From: CAZRUA01 sp964603125
GTDB taxonomy: Bacteria > Bacteroidota > Bacteroidia > B-17B0 > Aurantibacillaceae
NCBI GenBank assembly: GCA_964603125.1
Contig: CAZRUA010000134.1
Span: forward strand, 1-7,640
DNA: 7,640 bases
Reading direction: 5' to 3'
Shown here: one piece after another, positions 1-5,534 of the stretch
How the letters are laid out: every line of letters starts with the position of its first letter
Position numbering within the stretch: position 1 is the stretch's first letter
Notes under the pieces: generated by a model
Database searches by the model: none
What the model was told of the DNA's origin: nothing
What the model saw: the letters and a program-made list of their open reading frames with translations, nothing else
Made by a program: the position numbers and the translations under genes

Positions 1-238
1 TTCCTTTACCCTTTTGAGTTTCGATAAAAATTAAACCACTGGCTGTTGGAGCTGTTGTAATTTTATTTGCTGCAAGATATGCGTCAATCTTAGGTTGCTC
101 TGCTGCTTCTAATGCGGCAATTTCAGCTTCTTGTTTTTTCTGATTATCTTCTAAATCTTTCTTAGTCAAAATCTCTACCATTTTAACATTGATTACTAGC
201 TTATCACCTGGCTTAATAAAAGGAGGTAAAGCTTGCAT
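1..238 (-). CDS. FKBP-type peptidyl-prolyl isomerase, 5' portion (continues past left edge)
   Basis: I translated this by hand. It reads from an ATG at 238 to the window edge, 79 residues without a stop. The start MQALPPFIKPGDKL and the following VINVKMVEI resemble the closing strand of an FKBP domain. Next comes a charged helical linker (about residues 25-60, rich in K, E, Q and A), then TASGLIFIETQKGKG, the usual opening of a Bacteroidota FKBP domain. The family catalyses cis-trans isomerisation at prolyl bonds, usually as periplasmic or lipoprotein chaperones. Here no signal peptide precedes the domain. An in-frame TAA lies at 259-257, and the leader between it and the ATG is A-rich, typical of Bacteroidota starts, so 238 is the only supported start. 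The family is well supported. Cellular location and total length are unknown because the catalytic domain lies outside the window. Confidence 0.82.
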   Translation of the reverse strand, partial: MQALPPFIKPGDKLVINVKMVEILTKKDLEDNQKKQEAEIAALEAAEQPKIDAYLAANKITTAPTASGLIFIETQKGKG

Positions 239-267
239 TTTGTTTGTTTTTAATTTTTAAAACCGTG

Positions 268-357
268 TAAAAGTAACAAAATCCTTTACTTACAAAGCAA
301 AATTACGACTAAAATAATCTACTTAAAGTCCTATTTTTAAACAATGTGTTACTTTTA
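268..357. repeat. Widely spaced 11-bp inverted repeat in the divergent intergenic region
   Basis: TAAAAGTAACA at 268-278 has its exact reverse complement, TGTTACTTTTA, at 347-357, with 68 bp between. The arms lie on either side of the candidate -7 box at 298-305, in the 153-bp space between the divergent FKBP and membrane-protein genes. The spacing is long for a hairpin. A pair of regulator sites or chance in AT-rich DNA are both possible. Confidence 0.4.
298..305 (-). promoter_or_regulatory. Possible -7 box (TAATTTTG) for the FKBP gene
   Basis: Read on the minus strand, 305 to 298 is TAATTTTG, an exact match to the Bacteroidota -7 consensus TAnnTTTG. Transcription would begin near 291-293 and leave a leader of about 55 nt. 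I see no convincing TTTG at the expected -33 spacing, so this rests on one box in AT-rich DNA. Confidence 0.35.
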
Positions 358-391
358 ACATTTCGAGAGTTATTGTTGTATATTTATCATT

Positions 392-913
392 ATGAGTTTT
401 AGTAGCAAAATAATATTTGGATTGAATAATCATGTTTTAGGATTACTAAGTATTTCACCCTTTTTATGGAAAATACTCAGCCCTTATCCCTCCAACAGTA
501 TATTTATAGCGCTTTTATTTGTTCAGGCTGTTGTTATTTTTTTGTGGTTCTGGAATTTAAACTTATGTACAACCCACGTGGCTTCCAAAAATATTAATGA
601 AGTATTATTGGTTAAGATTATCGTTATCTTTTTCGTTATTACAAGTGTTTTACCATACACAAATGTTACCAACATTGCCTACAATAGCGATGATTTTGAG
701 CACAAAGAACTCATATTGGCTGCTTTCAGCATAGTTAAATTGGTTATATTTTTAACATTAGTCATTCTTTCAACCATACGTTTAAAAAATATTTTACCCG
801 AAAGAAGTGTTTGGTTTATTGTTGTTGAACTAACATTTATCATCCTTGCTATTGTTAATATAACACCTCTTTTAGAAGAAAGTTGGAGCCAAAATTCTGA
901 TAACGAACAATAA
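392..913 (+). CDS. Four-helix integral membrane protein of unknown function
   Basis: I do not recognise this 173-residue protein. It is strongly hydrophobic, with four likely membrane helices at about residues 36-57, 70-89, 107-129 and 138-158, and a weaker hydrophobic stretch near 14-29. The segment around residues 90-106 (NVTNIAYNSDDFEHKE) is a polar loop between helices 2 and 3. The tail after residue 160 is short, polar and acidic (EESWSQNSDNEQ). No catalytic motif, metal ligands or signal-peptide cleavage site is visible. The ATG at 392 follows an AT-rich leader without a Shine-Dalgarno site. It is divergent from the FKBP gene and lies 128-134 bp upstream of rpoD, which has its own promoter-like sequence, so the two need not be co-transcribed. 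That it is a gene is likely from its length and consistent membrane topology; its function is open. Confidence 0.7.
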   Translation: MSFSSKIIFGLNNHVLGLLSISPFLWKILSPYPSNSIFIALLFVQAVVIFLWFWNLNLCTTHVASKNINEVLLVKIIVIFFVITSVLPYTNVTNIAYNSDDFEHKELILAAFSIVKLVIFLTLVILSTIRLKNILPERSVWFIVVELTFIILAIVNITPLLEESWSQNSDNEQ

Positions 914-925
914 AGGTTCAAAAAA

Positions 926-956
926 TTTGCATTTTCAATAAAAAAATGTAATTTAG
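926..956 (+). promoter_or_regulatory. Candidate promoter of rpoD (TTTG-N19-TAATTTAG)
   Basis: TTTG at 926-929 is followed after exactly 19 bp by TAATTTAG at 949-956. The latter matches the Bacteroidota -7 consensus TAnnTTTG at all fixed positions but one. Spacing and both boxes agree with the housekeeping promoter type of this phylum. Transcription would start near 961-964 and give an rpoD leader of about 85 nt. Confidence 0.5.
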
Positions 957-988
957 TGTAACCAATTTAGGGTTTAAACGTATAATAA

Positions 989-1041
989 TAAAGGTTGAGC
1001 CATAAATTGAGAATAAACTCAGTTGTACACTAAAACCTTTA
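989..1041 (+). promoter_or_regulatory. Potential two-stem leader structure in front of rpoD
   Basis: TAAAGGTT (989-996) is fully complementary to AACCTTTA (1034-1041). Enclosed by it, AATTGAG (1005-1011) pairs with CTCAGTT (1018-1024) through one G-U pair, closing a 6-nt loop AATAAA. The outer stem ends 6 nt before the preferred ATG at 1048 and directly abuts the alternative ATG at 1042, so it would cover the ribosome-binding region. Folding and function are inferred. The outer stem would have to bridge internal loops of about 8 and 9 nt, which makes it only moderately stable. Confidence 0.35.
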
Positions 1042-1047
1042 ATGCCT

Positions 1048-1914
1048 ATGAGACAACTAAAAATTACTAAACAAGTTACGAATCGCGAAACCGCATCTCT
1101 CGACAAATACTTGCAAGAGATTGGCAGAGTTGAGCTTATTACTGCTGACGAAGAGGTAGAGTTGGCAAGAAAAATTAAACAAGGAGATCAAGCTGCATTA
1201 GAAAAATTAACTAAAGCAAATCTTCGTTTCGTTGTTTCGGTTTCTAAACAATATCAAAATCAAGGATTAAGTTTACCTGATTTGATTAATGAAGGAAACT
1301 TAGGTTTGATTAAAGCTGCGCAGCGTTTTGATGAAACCAGAGGTTTTAAATTTATTTCTTATGCAGTTTGGTGGATTCGTCAGTCTATTCTTCAGGCTTT
1401 AGCCGAGCAATCTCGTATTGTGCGTTTACCACTGAATAAAATTGGTTCTATTAACAAAATAAATAAAACTTTTGCTAAGCTCGAACAACAATATGAACGC
1501 GAACCTAGTGCTGATGAACTAGCTACCGTTTTAGACATGACTGTTACCGATATTTCGGAAACCATGAAAAATTATGGTAAACACGTATCCATGGATGCTC
1601 CTTTAAGCATTACTGATGACGGCGGTAGCATGTATGATGTGATGATTGAAGAAGATAGCCCGAGCCCTGAAAAAGGTTTGATGAATGAATCGCTTTGCGC
1701 CGAAATTGAAAGAAGCTTAAACACTTTAACCAATCGTGAGGCGGATGTTGTGAGATTATATTTTGGTTTAAGCGGTCAAAAAGCACTTACTTTGGAAGAA
1801 ATTGGAGAACGTTTTGAATTAACAAGAGAGCGTGTTCGTCAAATAAAAGAAAAAGCAGTTAGACGCTTAAAACACACTAGCCGTAGTCGTTTACTTAAAA
1901 CATATTTAGGATGA
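1048..1914 (+). CDS. rpoD: Primary RNA polymerase sigma factor (sigma-70, RpoD/SigA)
   Basis: This 288-residue protein is the housekeeping sigma factor, which directs core RNA polymerase to most promoters. It has the compact Bacteroidota form without region 1.1. In order: region 1.2 (ASLDKYLQEIG, about residues 16-26), region 2.1-2.2 (AALEKLTKANLRFVVSVS to DLINEGNLGLIKA), region 2.3-2.4 (RFDETRGFKFISYAVWWIRQ, about 93-112), then the adjoining SILQALAEQSRIVRLP, region 3, and the region 4.2 helix-turn-helix for the -35 element (LTLEEIGERFELTRERVRQ, about 247-265). A second in-frame ATG lies 6 nt upstream at 1042. I prefer 1048 because MRQLKITK is the conserved family start. The gene has a candidate promoter at 926-956 and a possible leader fold, and it ends in an intrinsic terminator. 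Nothing is missing or unusual in the protein. Confidence 0.97.
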   Translation: MRQLKITKQVTNRETASLDKYLQEIGRVELITADEEVELARKIKQGDQAALEKLTKANLRFVVSVSKQYQNQGLSLPDLINEGNLGLIKAAQRFDETRGFKFISYAVWWIRQSILQALAEQSRIVRLPLNKIGSINKINKTFAKLEQQYEREPSADELATVLDMTVTDISETMKNYGKHVSMDAPLSITDDGGSMYDVMIEEDSPSPEKGLMNESLCAEIERSLNTLTNREADVVRLYFGLSGQKALTLEEIGERFELTRERVRQIKEKAVRRLKHTSRSRLLKTYLG

Positions 1915-1940
1915 TATAAAACTACTTTAATTAATTGTTC

Positions 1941-1972
1941 AAAAGGAAATTCGAAAGGGTTTCCTTTTTTTT
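1941..1972 (+). terminator. Intrinsic terminator after rpoD
   Basis: AAAAGGAAA (1941-1949) pairs perfectly with TTTCCTTTT (1960-1968) around a 10-nt loop, and T residues continue to 1972. It lies 27 bp past the rpoD stop and only 24 bp before the rpe start, so it should separate the two genes or act as a partial terminator between them. Confidence 0.8.
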
Positions 1973-1996
1973 ATACATTCGCTCAAAAAATACACT

Positions 1997-2647
1997 ATGT
2001 CACATTTAATAGCTCCCTCAGTTTTATCAGCAGATTTTGCCAATTTACAACGTGATTCAGAAATGATTAACAATAGCAAAGCAGATTGGTTTCATGTAGA
2101 TGTAATGGATGGTGTTTTTGTTCCAAATATTTCGTTTGGAATGCCTGTGATTAAAGCTATTAAGAAGCATGCCAAAAAACCTTTGGATGTGCATTTAATG
2201 ATTGTTGATCCTGATAGATATACGCAACAATTTAAAGAAGCAGGTGCAGATATTTTAACTGTTCATATTGAAGCGAGTACACACTTGCACAGAAACATTC
2301 AAAACATAAAATCGCACGGCATGAAAGCAGGAGTTGCTTTAAATCCGCACACATCTATAGATTTATTAAAAGATATTATAAGCGAGATTGATGTGGTGTG
2401 CTTAATGAGTGTTAATCCTGGTTTTGGAGGACAAAAATTTATTGAAAACACTTATAGCAAGGTAAGCGAATTAAGCGCTTTAATTAAAGCTAAACATTCA
2501 AATGCATTAATTGAAATTGATGGAGGAGTAGATTTAGCTAATTATAAAAAACTTATTGAATGTGGAGCCAACGTTTTGGTAGCAGGAAATACAGTTTTTG
2601 GCTCTGCTAACCCAACGGAAACTATTGAGAAATTGAAAAGTCTTTAA
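1997..2647 (+). CDS. rpe: Ribulose-phosphate 3-epimerase
   Basis: This cytoplasmic enzyme interconverts D-ribulose 5-phosphate and D-xylulose 5-phosphate in the pentose phosphate pathway. The 216-residue length is normal for this single TIM-barrel family. Visible motifs are APSVLSADFANL (residues 6-17), HVDVMDGVFVPN with metal-ligand His33 and Asp35, DVHLMI with His66, SVNPGFGGQKF (138-148, phosphate-gripping loop), IDGGV with catalytic Asp175, and VAGNTVF near the C-terminus in place of the common AGSAVF. Metal ligands and catalytic acid are all present. The ATG at 1997 directly precedes the conserved N-terminus, and no Shine-Dalgarno site is seen. It lies behind rpoD but beyond a strong terminator, with only 24 bp for a promoter of its own. 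Its stop codon interleaves with that of the opposing gene. Confidence 0.97.
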   Translation: MSHLIAPSVLSADFANLQRDSEMINNSKADWFHVDVMDGVFVPNISFGMPVIKAIKKHAKKPLDVHLMIVDPDRYTQQFKEAGADILTVHIEASTHLHRNIQNIKSHGMKAGVALNPHTSIDLLKDIISEIDVVCLMSVNPGFGGQKFIENTYSKVSELSALIKAKHSNALIEIDGGVDLANYKKLIECGANVLVAGNTVFGSANPTETIEKLKSL

Positions 2648-3258
2648 GGTAAATCAAAGTCTTTTTGCTCTAGTTTTAGACTTTTTATTTGTTTAGCAGT
2701 TGCTGTAATAATCATATTCATTTTTTGATTTGTAATAACATACTTAAGCGGCAATGCTCCATTGGAAGATGTTAAATACTTAAACCAACCACCATAATTA
2801 TGCTTTTCAAATGTTTTTAAATTAGCTTTTAACTTTTGAGAATAATAATAAACTGTTTTATCGTTCTCAGTAACAACCTCAAGAGCATCACAATCATAAC
2901 CGAGTAACTTTATTTTTTCATCCAATTTTAAAATTTTGTAAGACTTATTAATATCCATTGACGCATAAATGGTTGCAAGACTTTTGCCATTAGAAAAAAA
3001 ATGAAGCTTATTAGACGAGCCATTAAAAACAGAAGTTAAAACATCCAACTCATTCAAAGTCTTATAGTTATTGCTATTAATGAAGTAATGCTGCTCTTTA
3101 CCCATTATTTTTTCGCACTCTAATGTTTTATCTACTCCGTTTAAATCAGTTGCGGAATAAACATATACAATTTCACCTTGAAACAATTCGTTCAATTGTT
3201 TAAAAGAAAAAAGGAATCGATAACAAGAAAAAAATTTAAAAATTTTCGCATTTATCAA
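2644..3258 (-). CDS. Secreted DUF4412/GLPGLI-like protein, apparently frameshifted near its start
   Basis: The body from about residue 28 (GEIVYVYS) looks like the small Bacteroidota secreted proteins of the DUF4412/GLPGLI type: a LLGYDC segment (118-123), a run of short beta strands, GALPLKYVI (167-175) and a terminal FDLP. Function of that group is unknown; an envelope location is expected. The body frame has no ATG before residue 52. Its only upstream start is TTG at 3258, which gives an implausible N-terminus (KIFKFFSCYRFLFSFK). In another frame, an ATG at 3251 encodes a good signal peptide (MRKFLNFFLVIDSFFLLNN) that ends at UGA 3194-3192. A -1 shift at 3204-3198 would join the two. I therefore think the true start is 3251 and the gene is either frameshifted or recoded. 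It is the last gene of the minus-strand cluster, 16 bp after the preceding stop (23 bp to the 3251 ATG). Confidence 0.75.
   Translation of the reverse strand: MINAKIFKFFSCYRFLFSFKQLNELFQGEIVYVYSATDLNGVDKTLECEKIMGKEQHYFINSNNYKTLNELDVLTSVFNGSSNKLHFFSNGKSLATIYASMDINKSYKILKLDEKIKLLGYDCDALEVVTENDKTVYYYSQKLKANLKTFEKHNYGGWFKYLTSSNGALPLKYVITNQKMNMIITATAKQIKSLKLEQKDFDLP
2656..2690 (+). terminator. Possible terminator of rpe inside the opposing gene
   Basis: AAAGTCT (2656-2662) is complementary to AGACTTT (2678-2684) across a 15-nt loop, followed by TTATTT. It begins 9 bp after the rpe stop and lies entirely within the 3' end of the convergent coding sequence. The stem is short and AT-rich, so strength is uncertain. 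A competing 4-bp hairpin (TCTA/TAGA) exists in the loop. Confidence 0.4.
3181..3251 (-). other. Out-of-frame signal peptide, U_UUA_AAC heptamer and hairpin
   Basis: From the ATG at 3251 the frame runs 19 codons, ending CTT TTA AAC AAT TGA. The heptamer T TTA AAC (3204-3198) allows both tRNAs to re-pair one base back on TTT AAA. The next codon would then be CAA at 3198, exactly in the frame of the downstream protein. A T6 run (3212-3207) precedes it. An inverted repeat with 8-bp arms, AAACAATT (3201-3194) and AATTGTTT (3188-3181), and loop GAACG overlaps the heptamer and the stop codon. The sequence is directly seen. Whether it is a recoding site, a mutation or a read error cannot be told here. 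Confidence 0.6.
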
Positions 3259-3274
3259 ATTTACATTTTAATTT

Positions 3275-3910
3275 TTACTTCCCAAACAATATATTTAAAT
3301 ATTCGGTATTGCTCCTATGAGTTTGTCCGCCTAAGCCAAAAGCTAAACCTACATTAATCATGTATTTCTCTTTTGTATTTTTCTCATTGTATAAATAAGA
3401 AACGCCAAAACTTGGTGCCACAAACGAAATATCAGATTCTTTAAAATAAAAGCGCATTTGAAATAATACGTTTCCACTTGCGCGCGTTTTTTCGAAGAAG
3501 TCTCTTTTTTTATGCCAATAATCAACACATAAAGGACTAAAAGTAATACTATAATTTCTAGTAGAATCAATAAAATAACTTATACCTGAAGGGAGTAAAT
3601 AAGAAACCATACCTAAACTAAAAGTTAGCTTACTTGCTTGTGAATGAGCGATTAAAACGGTACCAAAATAACTTCCTGCGGTTGTGTTCAGATACATATT
3701 ATTTGTTCCAAACTCTTTGCCAATAGAAGCTTTGTAGTTAAATGTAAAATGCTTATTAATTGGAAATCTTAAATCCAATCCGACAGTAAACTTACTATTT
3801 TTGCCTTGCTGATGAAACTCTGTTGTTAATGCGCCAATAGGCTCGTGCCATTGAGAAAAACCTCTTAAACTCAATAAAGAAAACAATAAAGCTATTTTTA
3901 AAGATTTCAA
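3275..3910 (-). CDS. Secreted, probably outer-membrane beta-barrel-like protein of unknown function
   Basis: This 211-residue protein is not a family I recognise. It starts with a clear signal peptide (MKSLKIALLFSLLSLRGFS, cleavage probably before Gln20, as is common in Bacteroidota). The remainder is rich in aromatic, alternating strand-like segments such as FTVGLDLRFP, FTFNYKASIG, LTFSLGMVSYLL, VLFQMRFYF, FVAPSFGVSYLY and YMINVGLAFGLGG, separated by short polar turns, as in small outer-membrane barrels. The start is TTG at 3910: an in-frame TAG lies two codons upstream, and the signal peptide follows at once. AAAGGAA, about 8-9 nt upstream, could act as a ribosome-binding site. TTG overlaps the mqnA stop (TTGA, 4-nt overlap), which suggests coupled translation. 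No C-terminal type IX sorting domain is evident. Export is well supported; the barrel assignment is an inference from pattern. Confidence 0.72.
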   Translation of the reverse strand: MKSLKIALLFSLLSLRGFSQWHEPIGALTTEFHQQGKNSKFTVGLDLRFPINKHFTFNYKASIGKEFGTNNMYLNTTAGSYFGTVLIAHSQASKLTFSLGMVSYLLPSGISYFIDSTRNYSITFSPLCVDYWHKKRDFFEKTRASGNVLFQMRFYFKESDISFVAPSFGVSYLYNEKNTKEKYMINVGLAFGLGGQTHRSNTEYLNILFGK

Positions 3911-4665
3911 ATTCTATTCCTTTTAAGCAAATCTAAAAATTTATCCAAACCCTTTTGCTTAAGTTTACTGAAATCATAGGAAATTTTATTGAGCAGGTAG
4001 TCTTCAACACTAAAGGTATTGTGTTGCTTTGTATATAATTTCACTGCTTCACTTATTTTGTTAACTCCTAAAGTTAAAGCCTTATTAAAATGAAATAGAA
4101 AATCTTTATCAATTTCTTTGGTACTCACCCAACAAGCAAATACAAAAGGTAAATTGCAGTATTTATACCACTCTTCACTCAAATCATACTCATGAGGGTA
4201 TGTATCCAGAATATCAAAAGTTCTATCACCAATAATAACTGCAGCTGTTGTGCCTTCAATCGAATTTTCGAAGCCTTCGCTAGCATTAACAAACTTTGGA
4301 TGAATATTCCAGTAATACTGGCAAAGAATTTTAACTAGATTAATCGATGTCTTTGACTGATAATCCAACAATATGGTTTCAATTTTATTTAATTCGACCT
4401 TACTAAATAGTTTTACTGAATCAACTTTTTCTATTGCACCAATGCAATAATCTGTTTGAATGGTATAATTACTTAATTCGGGCAATAAAGCAACCGGAAC
4501 TAAGCCTAAATCAACTTCCCCACTCTTTAACTTACTAGCACAAACCGAAGGTATATCTAAACTTAAATTAATTTGTTCTTTAATACTTGATTGATTAATT
4601 CCGTATTGAAACGGTAAAGTGTTGGTATATCCAACTATTGAGATATTATATTTTTTGACTGTCAA
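3907..4665 (-). CDS. mqnA: Chorismate dehydratase (futalosine-pathway menaquinone synthesis)
   Basis: MqnA removes water from chorismate to give 3-[(1-carboxyvinyl)oxy]benzoate, the first step of the futalosine route to menaquinone. The 252-residue length is close to the family's. Its motifs appear in order: SIVGYTNTLPF (9-19), VDLGLVPVALL (51-61), SVKLFS (83-88), LDYQSKTSINLVKIL (100-114), AAVIIGDRTF (141-150) and DLSEEWYKYCNLPFVFACW (161-179). No signal peptide is present, so it acts in the cytoplasm. The only start upstream of the conserved N-terminus is TTG at 4665. Codons before it are AAA, AAC, AAC, AAC and a TAA at 4680-4678. The gene thus overlaps the end of the EI24-like gene by 20 nt, and its own stop overlaps the next start by 4 nt. 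No other menaquinone gene is in the window. Confidence 0.92.
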   Translation of the reverse strand: MTVKKYNISIVGYTNTLPFQYGINQSSIKEQINLSLDIPSVCASKLKSGEVDLGLVPVALLPELSNYTIQTDYCIGAIEKVDSVKLFSKVELNKIETILLDYQSKTSINLVKILCQYYWNIHPKFVNASEGFENSIEGTTAAVIIGDRTFDILDTYPHEYDLSEEWYKYCNLPFVFACWVSTKEIDKDFLFHFNKALTLGVNKISEAVKLYTKQHNTFSVEDYLLNKISYDFSKLKQKGLDKFLDLLKRNRI

Positions 4666-5497
4666 TTTGTTGTTGTTTTAATTTCGCTTCTTCTTCCTTC
4701 TTATGTAAATCAACTACATACATAGATGAACCAACTGCTGCCATCAAAGGAGCGAACATCATTGCTATAATTGTAAAAAAATGCGTTGGAAGCCAGAAAA
4801 ACGCCGAATATATTAATCCTACACCAACAGCAAAACCCTTGTTGCTTCTGATAAAACGAGTGCTTTGCCCAATATTCATTTTATGTCGCTCGCAACAATA
4901 ATCCAACATCGAAAAACCTATGTAATAATATCCTAAAATAGTAAGGAAGAATCCATAGATTAGAAATAGAAACGGTCCTAACACTGGAATTAATAACAAG
5001 AAGAAACCCATGAACACGAAAAAATATTCAATAAGTAAATTTCTAATTGTGATTCCAATTCCTCTAAATATATCCAATAAAAGTTGACCAAAATTAAACG
5101 GAAATTCATTACCCGTAAGCTTCTCCTCCGTTTTCTCAGAAGCTAATGCCAACATAGGTGATAAAATTGCCAACACGAAATACTTAAACATTCGTGAAGT
5201 GAAAAAACCAATAATGATGCTTATTATCCAAGCGATAATTGATGATAGAAAACCCAATTTTAAAGACTTAAAAAAAGAAAGGAATTCGTATGTATTTACC
5301 GCTGAGTCAAACTTTGATTGTAAATAATCTGAAAGATACTCCGTGAGCTCCATGCCAGCCCAAATCATAAGTCCAACAAGTAAACCGGATACAATTAGTG
5401 GGTAAAAAAGATACGGCCATAAACCTCTAGTAAAAATTACTTCGAGTGATTTAAAAAAGTAAACAAAACCTTGACCAAAATCTTTGAAAAATTTCAT
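4646..5497 (-). CDS. EI24/CysZ-family integral membrane protein
   Basis: This 283-residue protein has the layout of the EI24/CysZ family. An N-terminal amphipathic segment (GFVYFFKSLEVIFTRGLWPY) leads into about six hydrophobic stretches, near residues 27-49, 81-99, 104-118, 155-171, 172-193 and 221-247. The family hallmark SPMLALASEKTEEKLTG lies at 113-129. A later MLDYCCERHKMNIGQSTRFI segment precedes the last hydrophobic pair and a conserved-looking AAVGSSMYVVDL. CysZ in gammaproteobacteria takes up sulfate, but the role of Bacteroidota relatives is not established, and no sulfur-assimilation gene lies nearby, so I do not call it a sulfate transporter. The C-terminal tail is charged and Gln-rich (KKEEEAKLKQQQ) and cytoplasmic if topology is standard. 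It starts 37 bp after the DUF3467 gene and overlaps mqnA by 20 nt. Confidence 0.85.
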   Translation of the reverse strand: MKFFKDFGQGFVYFFKSLEVIFTRGLWPYLFYPLIVSGLLVGLMIWAGMELTEYLSDYLQSKFDSAVNTYEFLSFFKSLKLGFLSSIIAWIISIIIGFFTSRMFKYFVLAILSPMLALASEKTEEKLTGNEFPFNFGQLLLDIFRGIGITIRNLLIEYFFVFMGFFLLLIPVLGPFLFLIYGFFLTILGYYYIGFSMLDYCCERHKMNIGQSTRFIRSNKGFAVGVGLIYSAFFWLPTHFFTIIAMMFAPLMAAVGSSMYVVDLHKKEEEAKLKQQQIDSQKI

Positions 5498-5534
5498 TCG
5501 ATAAAACTAATGAAGTAAATAAATTACCTGCAAA

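Noticed and set aside
379..386. TATATTTA as a promoter box for the membrane-protein gene at 392
   Set aside because: It matches the -7 consensus but for the last base; there is no TTTG at the right distance, and it would make the message leaderless. In DNA this AT-rich it is expected by chance.
909..996. Direct repeat AATAAAGGTT at 909-918 and 987-996
   Set aside because: It is only 10 bp and of simple composition, with no third copy nearby; the second copy is better explained as an arm of the possible rpoD leader stem.
679..1106. Minus-strand open frames antisense to the membrane protein and to the rpoD leader
   Set aside because: They lie opposite better-supported genes, show no family resemblance or usable start context, and the sequence of the plus-strand genes explains them.
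3260..3265. Minimal ATG-TAA start-stop on the minus strand just upstream of the 3251 ATG
   Set aside because: It could in principle affect initiation, but a 6-base match in A/T-rich intergenic DNA has no support.
4646..5497. Naming the EI24-like gene cysZ, a sulfate transporter
   Set aside because: Membership of the family is visible, but nothing nearby concerns sulfur, and the function of Bacteroidota members is not established.
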